Below, piece after piece: positions 1 through 9,004 of a DNA stretch of 64,000 nt. The notes under the pieces were generated by a model. That model was not told where the DNA came from, did no database searches, and saw only the letters and a program-made list of their open reading frames with translations. The position numbers and the translations under genes were made by a program. The DNA comes from Gammaproteobacteria bacterium. GTDB taxonomy: Bacteria; Pseudomonadota; Gammaproteobacteria; Porifericomitales; Porifericomitaceae. Each line of letters opens with the position of its first letter. Within the stretch, counting starts at the first letter, position 1. The stretch lies in the NCBI GenBank assembly GCA_014238615.1, contig JABAAT010000016.1:1-64000 (forward strand), read 5' to 3'.

Positions 1-1047
1 ATTGGCCCGGAGATTATCACCCAGGCCGAGAACGTGTTGTTAGCGGTGCGGGATCGCTACGCTTTGAAGTTGCGCTGCAAGCATGCCATCATCGGGGGCG
101 CGGCGATCAAGGAGGCCGGGCGACCGTTGCCCGAGGAAACCCTGACCCTGGCTAAAAATTGCGCCGCCGTGCTGTTAGGGGCCGTGGGAGGCCCGCAATG
201 GGACGCCCTGTCCCGGGCCAGCCGTCCCGAAAGCGGCCTGCTCGCCCTCCGTATGGAACTCGGTCTGTTCGCCAATCTGCGCCCGGTGCGTCTGCACCGG
301 GAGCTGGCGGCGGCTTCCAGCCTGCGGGGCAGGGGCATCAAGGATCTGGACCTGGTCATCGTGCGTGAACTCACGGGGGGGTTGTATTTCGGCGAACCGC
401 GCGGCATTCAGAAGCTGGAGACCGGGGAGCGCCAGGGGATTAACACCCTGGTTTACCGGGAGAGTGAGATCCGGCGTGTGGCCCGTGTCGCCTTTGAAGT
501 GGCTCGCGGGCGCTCCATGCGCGTTTGCTCGGTGGATAAAGCCAACGTTCTGGAGTGCATGGAGTTGTGGCGCGAGGTGGTCAGCGATACGGCGGCGGAG
601 TACTCGGAGATCGTACTCAGCCATATGTACGTGGACAACGCCGCGATGCAGCTGGTGCGCCTGCCGCGCCAGTTTGACGTGTTGCTGACCGATAATATGT
701 TCGGCGATATCCTTTCGGACCTGGCTTCCATGCTGACCGGTTCCATCGGCATGCTGCCCTCGGCGTCGCTGGATGAGCACGGCCACGGGCTGTATGAGCC
801 GGTGCACGGCTCGGCTCCGGATATCGCCGGGCGCGATCAGGCGAACCCCCTGGCCGCGATCCTCTCCGTGGCCTTGCTGCTACGTCATTCCCTGGGTCAG
901 GAGGAGGCTGCAGCCACCGTGGAGCGGGCCGTGCACGAGGTGCTGAAGAGCGGACTGCGCACCCCGGACATTCACAGCCCCAGAACCCGTAAGGTGGGCA
1001 CCCGGGAGTTGGGTGAGGCGGTTCTGGCGCAGATTCCAACGGTTTAG
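1..1047 (+). CDS. leuB: 3-isopropylmalate dehydrogenase, 5' end cut off
   Basis: LeuB oxidatively decarboxylates 3-isopropylmalate to 2-oxoisocaproate with NAD+ in cytosolic leucine synthesis. The open frame begins at base 1 (I-G-P-E-I-I-T), which matches the GDGIGPEI region near the N-terminus of the family, so only about a dozen residues are missing to the left. Visible family marks are [11 protein letters not shown], the [10 protein letters not shown] segment, the substrate and metal region [16 protein letters not shown], and [12 protein letters not shown] near the NAD site. The gene stops 5 bp before asd, in the same order as in Pseudomonas. The internal GTG at base 34 is not a credible start. 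Confidence 0.97.
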   Translation: MGPEIITQAENVLLAVRDRYALKLRCKHAIIGGAAIKEAGRPLPEETLTLAKNCAAVLLGAVGGPQWDALSRASRPESGLLALRMELGLFANLRPVRLHRELAAASSLRGRGIKDLDLVIVRELTGGLYFGEPRGIQKLETGERQGINTLVYRESEIRRVARVAFEVARGRSMRVCSVDKANVLECMELWREVVSDTAAEYSEIVLSHMYVDNAAMQLVRLPRQFDVLLTDNMFGDILSDLASMLTGSIGMLPSASLDEHGHGLYEPVHGSAPDIAGRDQANPLAAILSVALLLRHSLGQEEAAATVERAVHEVLKSGLRTPDIHSPRTRKVGTRELGEAVLAQIPTV

Positions 1048-1052
1048 CCTGA

Positions 1053-2093
1053 ATGCCCGGCGCTGGAAAATGGCGCGTGGCGGTGGTCGGCGCTACCGGG
1101 GCGGTAGGCCGCGTCCTGCTGGAGTTATTGGCGCAGCGCGCTTTTCCCGTACGCCGGGTGACAGCCTTGGCCAGCGCCCGCTCCGCCGGCCGCTGCCTGC
1201 CTTGGGGCGCAGGCGAAGTGACGGTGCAGCATCTGGAAGATTTTGATTTCCGGGAGGCTGACCTGGCGCTGTTCTCGGCCGGCGCGGCGGTTTCCCGGGA
1301 GTATGCTCCACGCGCCGCGGCGTGTGACTGCGTCGTCATCGACAACACTTCCTGCTTCCGGGGCGATCCGGATGTGCCCTTGGTCGTGCCGGAAGTCAAT
1401 CCTGAAACCCTGGCTGCCTACGCGCGGCGCGGTATCATCGCCAATCCAAACTGCTCCACGATCCAGATGGTGGTGGTATTGAAGCCCTTGCATGACGCGG
1501 CCGGGCTGGAGCGGATTAATGTCTGCACTTACCAGGCGGTCTCCGGGGCCGGCACCCGTGCGCTCGGAGAACTGGAGGCGCAGAGCCGGGCCGTGTTGGA
1601 GGGCAAGCCGGTGCAGGCCGAGGTGCTGCCTGCCAGGATCGCTTTCAACGCCCTGCCGCATATCGATCGTTTTGAGGACAACGGCTACACTCGTGAGGAG
1701 ATGAAGATGGTCCACGAGACACGCCGATTGCTGGCGTTGGAAGAACTCCGGATCAATCCAACCGCGGTGCGGGTGCCGATCTTCCACGGTCATTCGGAGG
1801 CCGTGCACATAGAGACCTGCCGTAAATTAAGTGCGTCCGAAGCGCGTGAACTGCTGGCCCGGGCCCCGGGCATACGCCTGCTGGACGAGCCCCGGGCCGG
1901 TGGCTATCCAACCGCGGCCGGTGAAGCACAGGGCAGCGATGCGGTTTACGTGGGCCGCATCCGGGAAGATATTTCTCATCCCCGTGGCCTGGACTTCTGG
2001 GTGGTGTCCGACAACTTGCGCAAGGGGGCGGCGCTTAATAGCATACAAATCGCTGAATTGCTCATCAGCAAATACTTGAAGCCAAAAACTTAA
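1053..2093 (+). CDS. asd: Aspartate-semialdehyde dehydrogenase
   Basis: Asd reduces aspartyl-4-phosphate to aspartate semialdehyde with NADPH, the branch point to lysine, threonine, methionine and diaminopimelate. The 346-residue product has the N-terminal Rossmann motif VVGATGAVGR, the catalytic cysteine in NPNCSTIQM (Cys134) and the later segments ALPHIDRF and RVPIFHGHSEAVH that carry substrate and catalytic residues. Length is normal for the family. The ATG start at 1053 lies just 5 bp after the leuB stop, suggesting one transcript. A promoter-like sequence follows the stop directly, so fimV is probably transcribed separately. Confidence 0.97.
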   Translation: MPGAGKWRVAVVGATGAVGRVLLELLAQRAFPVRRVTALASARSAGRCLPWGAGEVTVQHLEDFDFREADLALFSAGAAVSREYAPRAAACDCVVIDNTSCFRGDPDVPLVVPEVNPETLAAYARRGIIANPNCSTIQMVVVLKPLHDAAGLERINVCTYQAVSGAGTRALGELEAQSRAVLEGKPVQAEVLPARIAFNALPHIDRFEDNGYTREEMKMVHETRRLLALEELRINPTAVRVPIFHGHSEAVHIETCRKLSASEARELLARAPGIRLLDEPRAGGYPTAAGEAQGSDAVYVGRIREDISHPRGLDFWVVSDNLRKGAALNSIQIAELLISKYLKPKT

Positions 2094-2106
2094 ATCTTGA
2101 TATAAT
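2076..2106 (+). promoter_or_regulatory. Predicted sigma-70 promoter with extended -10, upstream of fimV
   Basis: A perfect TATAAT at 2101-2106 is preceded by TGA, giving an extended -10 (TGNTATAAT). A weak -35 (TTGAAG, 2076-2081) sits 19 bp upstream. It lies directly after the asd stop and before the fimV reading frame. Transcription from it would give a leader of about 220 nt. Sequence match only. Confidence 0.6.
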
Positions 2107-2329
2107 GGCGAGCCGTTAGGTTCTTTAATCGTGAGGGCAGTTAACCTTGGGCTGATTAAATGAGCAGTCTGAAGCTGGTGGAAGGTGGAATCCCCAGGTA
2201 GGGAAATCAGGGCGGCCCAGGCGGCGCGGGTCTTCGTCGTCGTTTAAAAGGGATGGACGTGCCGCGTGGCCAGGTGCCTTAAAGCGCCCTTAAAGTACGT
2301 TGTTCTGGAGGGTCGGTCGAAAGCTCGCG
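2107..2329 (+). other. Long untranslated leader of fimV
   Basis: About 220 bases lie between the promoter and the preferred fimV ATG. It holds a possible 13-codon ORF starting at 2160 (MSSLKLVEGGIPR) without a clear ribosome binding site, a short inverted pair AGGTT/AACCT, and a near-tandem CCTTAAAGCG/CCCTTAAAGT just before 2300. I do not recognise a known riboswitch. A TTG at 2300 could extend fimV into this leader by 10 codons. Confidence 0.35.
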
Positions 2330-5300
2330 ATGGACTCTGAATCGAAGCATCTACTGATGAAACTCAGAAAAAAACCATTGATGATTCAGTTTTTCACCTG
2401 GTTCTTACAAGGGGGGCGGCTGGCGCGGCGCCTGGCGTCCGGATTCCGTCTGTCGGCTTGCCTGGGGTTGATGTTGTCGTTTTGGCCGGGTTCGGCGTGG
2501 GCTGTCGGGCTGGGTACCCTGGAAGTTGATTCAACGCTGAATAAACCACTCAGCGCCAAAATTTACCTGCGTTCGGTGACGGAGCAGGAACTGGGGACGC
2601 TCGTGGTGGGACTCGCCGACATGCAGACCTACCGGCGCGTTGGACTCACCTATCCGGGGGGGTTGCGGGATATACGCCTGGAAGTGAAAGGTGGGCCGGA
2701 GAGCGGCTATTTTATTGCTCTCAGCAGTCGCGCGATCATTCGTGAGCCGATCGTGGAACTGCTTGTGGAAGTCTATTGGAGCGGCGGTCACCTGGTGCGC
2801 CGATATCCCTTGCTGCTGGATCCACCCGGGTATCAGGACCTGCTGCGGGCGCTGCCGGGTGCCGCTCCGCTTGAGATACCACCGCCGGAGGTTGAAGCCG
2901 TGGAACGGCGTCCCGTTCCGGATGAAGCCCGCCGCGGTGCTCCCGATTCTCCCACGGCACCCGCCGAGGCAGTGTCGCTTCCGGATCTTCCGGAGGCACC
3001 CCCGGTGCCGGACACGGGATTTCAGGGCGACACGTTCCGGAGCACCCGCCAGGGGGATACGCTCTGGGAGATCGCCGGGATCGTCCGGCCCAGCCCCGCG
3101 CTCAGCAGAAACCAGGTCATGCAGTCCCTGTTGCGGGCCAACCCGGAAGCCTTTTTCCTGGAAGGTAATATCAACGCCTTAAAAACCGGCCAAGTGCTGC
3201 GGATACCTTCCAGGGAGGAAATAGGGCGGATCGAGCCCGCCGAGGCGTTGGCTGTATCCCGTCAACATCACGAAGCCTGGCAGCGTTACCTGCTGGCCGA
3301 GAATCTAACGGTGCAGCCCGCGGTGAGCGGCCCCGGCCCCGCGACGCCCACGCCGCCTGCCCCGGAAGAACCCGTGGCGGCGGAGCCGTTTATCGAGGCA
3401 CCGCTTCCCGACGCTGAAGTGCGTGTGGTCGGCGCTGGATTGGGAGCAGCGGGGATCCCGGGGACGGGCGCGCCGGCGGATCGTGAGGGAACGGCGGAGC
3501 AACAGCAGGAAATTCTCTTGCTTCAGGAGCAGGTTGACTCCCTGGGACAGGAAAGGGATGAAGCGGAAGATCGTCTGCGGGAAAGCGACACCATCAGGCA
3601 GGATCAGCAGCGCCTGTTGCAGCTCAAGGACGAAGAACTGAAGAATCTGCAGGACAGGCTGCGCGATTCCGAAGAACGTCTGCGGCGGTTGGAGCAGCAG
3701 CGTTTGGAGGGCGGGGATCGGCCCGCCGATGTGGAGCCGCCCCCGGAAAGTGAAGAGGAGCTTGTCGCCGTCCTTCCCGGGGCAGACGGTTTAGCCCAGC
3801 CCCCCGGGCAGGAAGCCCCGTTGGACGGGGAAAATATCGTACAGGAGGAGGCCCCGGTCGAGGCGGTGAGCGCCCCGGGTGACCCGTCAGGGAGGTTCCC
3901 GCGGGGGGGGATATGGCTGCTCATCATTGCGTTGTTTGCCGGGTTGCTTGTGCTCCTGTTCAGGTGGTCTCCCCTTCGGGAATCCCTGGGGCGGCGCAAG
4001 CTGATGCCAGGCTTTAGCTTCGCGCCAAGATGGGCTGCCGAGCCGACAGCGGGCATGGCGGACATGGACGATGACAAGACCAGCGTGGAGGCGACAGCCG
4101 TTGAAATGGCCGTCACCGGGCCTGTTTCGCCGGCGCCGCGTGGGCGCATGGCGCCGCGTGGGCGCATGGCGCCGCGTGGGCGCATGGCGCCGCGTGAGCG
4201 CATGGATGATCGGACGGTGCCGGCTTCCCCAATGGACTCGGACATTACGGAAATTGAAGGGATCGTGGATTTCGAGAGGCGGGTTGAGGAGCAGTCAAGC
4301 GATTTTACGCCGGTGGCCCCGGTGACCGAAGCCATGCCGTCTGTTGAGGAGCCGCCGGAAGAGGAACAGTTGCCCCGGGAGGCCGGTGGAAGCGCGGGAG
4401 CCAGGGAAGGGAAAGATGAACTCTCGCTGAAAGAGCTTGAAGAAATTATTGACATGAGCAACTTGCCTGAATTCGATGAGCAGGCAGCGGTGAGCAAGGG
4501 GAAAACGTCCGGCGGCGAAGCCCGCATGGCTGAGATCAACGTGTTGATCGCCTATGAACAGTACAATCGGGCGGCCGAGTTCGTCAGGGAGGCATTGAAG
4601 GAAGAACCTGAGAACGTTTCCTACCATCTAAAACTTTTAGAAATATACAAGGCGATGAACGATCAGAAGAAATTTGAGGAGGCGGCGCGTATCTTTCATG
4701 ACAAGGTGGGCGGCCAGGGGGAGGCCTGGCAATCCGTTCAGGAGATGTGGAGCGGCATCTCCCCGGACCGGGAATTGTTCAAGGAAAGCGAACAAGCGGT
4801 TATGGCGGCTACGCAGCGCCTTAGCGAAGAGGCCAGCCACAAGCTGTTGGAGCAAGGTGCAACCCAGGCGGAGGATCCGGCGGATGGCCAGGCGGATGGG
4901 AAGTATGGCCTGGAGTTTGAAACAGGTGATAAGCAAACCAAACAGGAGGAACCTAAGTTACAGACATTGGTTCTAGGAGACTTGGACACCGACTCCAGTG
5001 AAATCTCGGATGATGAGCTGAAAACCGCCCTGAATGTATTCAAATCAGACGATGTGGATGTTTCAGAGGGGGAGGGCGATGTCGTGGAAGCCACGGGTGA
5101 CACCGTGCAGGTTGAGTACGACGTTTCGGAGGATGAAGCAGGTGAGGAAGGTGTCCTCGAAGCGGGGGAAGAGGAACTCCCGGATGAATCAGAAATCGAT
5201 GAAATCCAGGAGAAATTGATTTTGACCTTGGGAGGGGGAGACTTGGAACCCGAGCTTTTGGAGGTGCGGAAAAGTCACGAAGCCGGGGAGTTGCCGCACG

Positions 5301-6655
5301 ACGACGTGGAACTTAAGCCTGAAGCAGTGTCCCTGAAATCCGTGACCGAGGAGCAGGTGGATTCCGGGACAGAGGAACTGCCCAGGGAAAGTGCGGCGGG
5401 AACGGAAGCGGTGCCGCCGGTTCTGGAACCGGCGGGTGACACGAACAGCAAGGCGGAAAGGTTGTTGAGCCGGGAGGAAGTCACCGAAGAAATCTCCCAA
5501 GGTGGCGGCGCCGCCGCGGAGATGGAGCCTGAAGCGGCGTTCCTGGAGATTCCAGGGGAGGATGTAGAGCAGCCTTCCGTGACGGCTGAAGGCGCTGTCC
5601 CTTCCGGAACAATGCCGCTGGATTCGGAAACCGCGGATGTCGCGTCGCGACGCCCGTTGTTGAGCCGGGAGGAGGCTGCCGGGGAGCCTTTGAGCAACCT
5701 GGATGCCGCGGTAGTCAGCGACCAGGAACTGGAAGGGACCATCTCGGAGTTAATGAGTGAGGCCGGAATGAGCGCCCTCGACCAGGTGGCCGCCGGCACT
5801 AAGGAAAAAGTGGACCTGGAGTCTTTGGATCGTGCTGTTATGGCGGCGGCCGAGAGCAAGACAACGGATCTCCAGGGACAGGAGACGGCCGATGCAGAGA
5901 AGCAGCCAGGGGTGCCTGAGGAGAACTGGCTGCATCTTGACAGCGTTGTGGAGCAGGAGGAAACGACGGGGGCGGGGCGGGCGGCCCCCCCCGCGGAAGA
6001 AAGCGCGCATTTGCGCTCGCTCCAAACCGGAGAAGCCACACCTGCCAGTGAAAGCATTGAGGTCACCACCGAGGAATTGGAATACACGATCAGCAGCCTG
6101 ACGATCGACGAGAAGGATTCGGGAACAAGCCCAGGGAGTTCTCCAGGAGATGTTACCGAGGACATTCAATCCAGAAAGTCGCCGTCGGTGTTGGAACTGA
6201 CGGACAGGGAGGAGGGGGATGTGACTGCAGCCAGCTTGCTTAGCCAGATGGAAGAAATTTCCGTAGATGAGACTCATTCCATTGTTGAGGCGGACGCCGA
6301 GGAGGAGAAATCCGCCCGTCTCCATATTTCTGAGGGTGAAACCGAGGTAGATATGGATTTGAGCGAAGATGACAGCAATGACAGCATGGAGGCCGTATCA
6401 AGTCAGCTTATCGAGGATCTCGGAGGCAAGAGCAGTATTACGAGTTCGATACTGGGTGGTATCTCCCATGAGTTGGACGAGGAAGAGAAAGGCACCGAGG
6501 AGGAGATGGATATTCAGCTGGATCTGGCGCGGGCTTATGCGGAACTGGGAGACAGGGGAAATGCCAGGAATTCCATTGAAGCCATCATGGCCGGCGGCGA
6601 TGAGGAGCAAAAATTCAATGCCAAAGAGCTGTTGAAAAGCTTGGGAGAGGAATAA
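2330..6655 (+). CDS. fimV: FimV-type LysM inner-membrane pilus/polar assembly protein
   Basis: FimV homologues organise type IV pilus, type II secretion and polar signalling proteins. The roughly 1441-residue product has a long N-terminal signal or anchor region ending in GSAWA, then the diagnostic segment V-G-L-G-T-L-E-V-D-S-T-L-N-K-P-L, a LysM module (D-T-F-R-S-T-R-Q-G-D-T-L-W-E-I), a glutamate-rich coiled coil, one membrane segment (WLLIIALFAGLLVLLFRW), a very acidic low-complexity cytoplasmic region with TPR-like stretches, and the conserved C-terminal FimV motif (D-I-Q-L-D-L-A-R-A-Y-A-E-L-G-D). Position between asd and truA is as in Pseudomonas. The start is uncertain: ATG 2330, ATG 2357 or TTG 2300, none with a strong ribosome binding site. 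The length suits the family, whose central region varies widely. Confidence 0.93.
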   Translation: MDSESKHLLMKLRKKPLMIQFFTWFLQGGRLARRLASGFRLSACLGLMLSFWPGSAWAVGLGTLEVDSTLNKPLSAKIYLRSVTEQELGTLVVGLADMQTYRRVGLTYPGGLRDIRLEVKGGPESGYFIALSSRAIIREPIVELLVEVYWSGGHLVRRYPLLLDPPGYQDLLRALPGAAPLEIPPPEVEAVERRPVPDEARRGAPDSPTAPAEAVSLPDLPEAPPVPDTGFQGDTFRSTRQGDTLWEIAGIVRPSPALSRNQVMQSLLRANPEAFFLEGNINALKTGQVLRIPSREEIGRIEPAEALAVSRQHHEAWQRYLLAENLTVQPAVSGPGPATPTPPAPEEPVAAEPFIEAPLPDAEVRVVGAGLGAAGIPGTGAPADREGTAEQQQEILLLQEQVDSLGQERDEAEDRLRESDTIRQDQQRLLQLKDEELKNLQDRLRDSEERLRRLEQQRLEGGDRPADVEPPPESEEELVAVLPGADGLAQPPGQEAPLDGENIVQEEAPVEAVSAPGDPSGRFPRGGIWLLIIALFAGLLVLLFRWSPLRESLGRRKLMPGFSFAPRWAAEPTAGMADMDDDKTSVEATAVEMAVTGPVSPAPRGRMAPRGRMAPRGRMAPRERMDDRTVPASPMDSDITEIEGIVDFERRVEEQSSDFTPVAPVTEAMPSVEEPPEEEQLPREAGGSAGAREGKDELSLKELEEIIDMSNLPEFDEQAAVSKGKTSGGEARMAEINVLIAYEQYNRAAEFVREALKEEPENVSYHLKLLEIYKAMNDQKKFEEAARIFHDKVGGQGEAWQSVQEMWSGISPDRELFKESEQAVMAATQRLSEEASHKLLEQGATQAEDPADGQADGKYGLEFETGDKQTKQEEPKLQTLVLGDLDTDSSEISDDELKTALNVFKSDDVDVSEGEGDVVEATGDTVQVEYDVSEDEAGEEGVLEAGEEELPDESEIDEIQEKLILTLGGGDLEPELLEVRKSHEAGELPHDDVELKPEAVSLKSVTEEQVDSGTEELPRESAAGTEAVPPVLEPAGDTNSKAERLLSREEVTEEISQGGGAAAEMEPEAAFLEIPGEDVEQPSVTAEGAVPSGTMPLDSETADVASRRPLLSREEAAGEPLSNLDAAVVSDQELEGTISELMSEAGMSALDQVAAGTKEKVDLESLDRAVMAAAESKTTDLQGQETADAEKQPGVPEENWLHLDSVVEQEETTGAGRAAPPAEESAHLRSLQTGEATPASESIEVTTEELEYTISSLTIDEKDSGTSPGSSPGDVTEDIQSRKSPSVLELTDREEGDVTAASLLSQMEEISVDETHSIVEADAEEEKSARLHISEGETEVDMDLSEDDSNDSMEAVSSQLIEDLGGKSSITSSILGGISHELDEEEKGTEEEMDIQLDLARAYAELGDRGNARNSIEAIMAGGDEEQKFNAKELLKSLGEE
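4133..4204 (+). repeat. Four tandem 18-bp repeats inside fimV
   Basis: The unit gcgccgcgtgggcgcatg is repeated four times; the last copy has one change (gtgagc for gtgggc). It encodes a six-residue unit APRGRM just after the FimV membrane segment. Being 18 bp, copy-number change keeps the frame, so this is a likely length-polymorphic linker. Confidence 0.95.
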
Positions 6656-6984
6656 CCGGGAGCCCGTATTCCGTAGATTCTCCGTAGGTTGAGTCAGTCG
6701 CTTGGCGCAATCCATCCATTCCCCCGCCGATCTTTTGCAAAACTTTCGCGGAACCCGGCGCCTGGCCGGGGGCGGGTGCTCCCTCCCGCCTGGTGCGCAT
6801 GACCTCGAGGACGGACTCCGGTGGTGCGCACGCCCAGGTTTTTTGCATGGATCAATCTTCATCCGGCTCCATCCATCCCGCGGCGGCTATCGCCTGTGTG
6901 CCGGTCCCCCCGCGTTGCTTTTGAACCTGCCGCTTTTGCTGTTATGGGGGTGTTTATCGGCGACCGCCGGAAGCATGGAGAGGT
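6656..6984. other. Stretch after fimV without a firm gene
   Basis: This 329-bp stretch has no recognisable gene. One plus frame (starting at a TTG at 6702) contains a hydrophobic run resembling a signal peptide (LLLNLPLLLLWGCLSATAG, about 6920-6976), which continues out of frame with the next small ORF. A partial duplication GGTGCGCAYG is visible at about 6791 and 6821. No convincing terminator or promoter was found. Confidence 0.4.
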
Positions 6985-7461
6985 GTGCCCGCGGCTTTGC
7001 GGCGCATGCGTTTCCCGGTTCCCGCCCAATTCCTGTCCCGGGTCTGGACGCGGGGCGGCCCAGGCGGCGTTGCGTTGGACCTGCTGTTGATGTGTGCCTT
7101 CCGACCGGCCCTGCTGTTGCTCGTGGCCCGCGTCATGTTGCCGCTTGAGAAGCAAGCCTTACTGGAAGGTCTGTACTGGTGGTGCGGGCCCCTGGCAAGC
7201 TGTAGGCTGCGAGGCCGCCTTCCGGCACCACGCCTGGGATTGGCCGTGCACTACAGCGGCGTTCCGCAACGCGCCCCGTTGCCGGACGCGGGAACGGCGG
7301 TCCGCTTGGAGCGGAGCGTAGGCTTGCAGCGCCCGGCGCCGCACCGTCGTGCCTGGCTGTTGCCGGGCGCTTCGCTGTTTTATGACGGCGGTTGTGATGC
7401 CTTGCCCCAAGGCGCCTTCCGGGCGGCGGCGGATGCTGTTTTCCAGGGAGCGGCGCCTTGA
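6985..7461 (+). CDS. Hypothetical protein between fimV and truA
   Basis: This 158-residue frame is not recognised. In its favour: its TGA overlaps the TTG start of truA by 4 bp (TTGA), the same coupling used throughout this operon; the third codon positions are GC-rich like real genes here; and it fills a gap that is otherwise long for this genome. Against it: the GTG start has a GGAGAG only 2-3 bases away, the product is rich in arginine, leucine and proline with no clear domain, and a competing frame overlaps its first third. One moderately hydrophobic stretch (DLLLMCAFRPALLLLVARV) could be a membrane segment. The upstream signal-peptide-like run in another frame raises the possibility of a frameshifted envelope gene. 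Confidence 0.35.
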   Translation: MPAALRRMRFPVPAQFLSRVWTRGGPGGVALDLLLMCAFRPALLLLVARVMLPLEKQALLEGLYWWCGPLASCRLRGRLPAPRLGLAVHYSGVPQRAPLPDAGTAVRLERSVGLQRPAPHRRAWLLPGASLFYDGGCDALPQGAFRAAADAVFQGAAP

Positions 7462-8354
7462 TACCAGGAGACTACCCCGCTCCGGAGGAGCCTGCGGATC
7501 TGCGGAGTGAGGTCCTGAACGAAGCGCCCGGCGCGCGGCGTATCGCTCTGGGGGTCGAATATTGTGGTCGGTACTACCAGGGCTGGCAGTGCCAGGATGG
7601 GGTTCCAACCGTGCAGGGGAAGCTGATGCAGGCCCTGTCCAGGGTGGCCGACACACCGCTGCGAGTGCATGGCTCGGGGCGCACCGATGCGGGGGTGCAC
7701 GCCACCGCCCAGGTGGCGCATTTTGATACGCGTGTGCGGCGTGCCTGTCGGGACTGGATGCTGGGCGCGAACGCCTGTTTACCTGAGGACATCCGGGTGC
7801 TGTGGGTCCGCGAGGTGCCGAGTGATTTTCATGCGCGCCACAGTGCCTTGCGGCGGCGCTACCGCTACCTGGTGCATAATGCTCTAAGTCGTTCCGCGCT
7901 GTACACAGGCCTGCTCAGCTGGGAGCCCCGCACCCTGGTGTTGGAAGACATGCGAGCCGCCGCCCGCCACCTGGAGGGACACCATGATTTCACTTCCTTC
8001 CGGGCCGCCTCCTGCGGCGCCCGCAATCCATGCCGCACCCTCTACGAATTGCGGGTGTGGACTGTTGGGGAATTACTGATCGTGGAAGTGGAAGCCGATG
8101 CTTTTCTGCACCATATGGTGCGCAACATCGCCGGGCTGCTGCTTGAAATCGGCCTGGGCAGACGGCCTCCCGAGTGGGCGGCTGAAGTGTTGGCGCTTCG
8201 CGAGCGGCGGCGCGCCGCCCGCACGGCGGCTGCGGCCGGCCTCTACCTGGTGCACTTGCGTTATCCAAGGCGTTTCCGGTTGCCGAGCACGGTGGCGCGC
8301 CCGGCCTGGCCGGCGCCTGACCCGCCGGTTCCCGGAATGGCGGGCGGGGTGTGA
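7458..8354 (+). CDS. truA: tRNA pseudouridine(38-40) synthase
   Basis: TruA isomerises uridine to pseudouridine at positions 38-40 of the tRNA anticodon arm. The catalytic aspartate lies in the family motif GSGRTDAGVHA (Asp77). Further family segments are FHARHSALRRRYRYLVHN and the C-terminal HHMVRNIAGLLLEIG. At 298 residues it is slightly longer than usual, with an N-terminal extension of about 28 residues before RRIALGVEYCG and a proline-rich tail. The start is a TTG with AGGGAG 7 bases upstream; no in-frame ATG or GTG precedes the conserved core. It overlaps trpF by 4 bp (GTGA). Confidence 0.95.
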   Translation: MIPGDYPAPEEPADLRSEVLNEAPGARRIALGVEYCGRYYQGWQCQDGVPTVQGKLMQALSRVADTPLRVHGSGRTDAGVHATAQVAHFDTRVRRACRDWMLGANACLPEDIRVLWVREVPSDFHARHSALRRRYRYLVHNALSRSALYTGLLSWEPRTLVLEDMRAAARHLEGHHDFTSFRAASCGARNPCRTLYELRVWTVGELLIVEVEADAFLHHMVRNIAGLLLEIGLGRRPPEWAAEVLALRERRRAARTAAAAGLYLVHLRYPRRFRLPSTVARPAWPAPDPPVPGMAGGV

Positions 8355-9004
8355 AGGGCGCCAAGTTCCTGGCGGCGCGGGAGCAGCCGGAAGTGCGTGT
8401 GAAATGCTGCGGCCTGAACCGGGTGGAGGAGGCCATGGCCGCGGCGCAACTGGGGGTGGACGCCATCGGCCTGGTGTTTTACCGGCACAGTCCGCGCCGG
8501 GTCAGCATGGCCGCGGCACGGGAGATCAGTTCCGCCCTGCCCCGGGAGGTCGCCCGAGTCGGTCTGTTCGTAAACGCCCCGATATCCGAAGTGGAGGCGG
8601 TGCTCGCCGAAGTGCCGTTAGACCTGTTGCAGTTTCATGGCGACGAAACGCCGGCTTATTGCGGCCGTTTTGGCCGCCCGTATCTCAAGGCGCTGCGCTT
8701 GAGTGACGCCGGCCCGCACCCGCCTTACCCTTTTACGGAGGCCTTTGCTTTACTATTGGATAGTTTCCAGGAAAGATGCTACGGCGGCACCGGTAAGACC
8801 TTCGCATGGTCCCTGGCCCGGGACTTTCACGGCGCGCGTATCGTTTTGGCGGGCGGCCTGGATGCCGCCAATGTGGCGCAGGCCATCCGTGCGACAACGC
8901 CCTATGCCGTGGATGTCAGTAGCGGCGTGGAAGCGGCGCCGGGGCGTAAGGATACTGAAAAGATCGCTTTTTTTCTGCGTGAGGTTAAAAATGCCTTTAC
9001 ATGA
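8351..9004 (+). CDS. trpF: Phosphoribosylanthranilate isomerase
   Basis: TrpF carries out the Amadori rearrangement of N-(5-phosphoribosyl)anthranilate to CdRP in tryptophan synthesis. The 217-residue TIM barrel has the catalytic-cysteine strand, here V-K-C-C-G-L-N-R instead of the usual V-K-I-C-G-(I/L)-T, the LQFHGDE strand, the catalytic-aspartate strand ALLLDS, and the phosphate-binding [11 protein letters not shown] and VDVSSGVE. The GTG start overlaps the truA stop (GTGA) and the 3' end overlaps trpB by 14 bp, so translation is probably coupled from truA through trpB. Confidence 0.96.
   Translation: MKGAKFLAAREQPEVRVKCCGLNRVEEAMAAAQLGVDAIGLVFYRHSPRRVSMAAAREISSALPREVARVGLFVNAPISEVEAVLAEVPLDLLQFHGDETPAYCGRFGRPYLKALRLSDAGPHPPYPFTEAFALLLDSFQERCYGGTGKTFAWSLARDFHGARIVLAGGLDAANVAQAIRATTPYAVDVSSGVEAAPGRKDTEKIAFFLREVKNAFT

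Noticed and set aside
3604-4539. 311-codon minus-strand serine-rich frame inside fimV
   Set aside because: A mirror of the acidic, repetitive FimV coding sequence.
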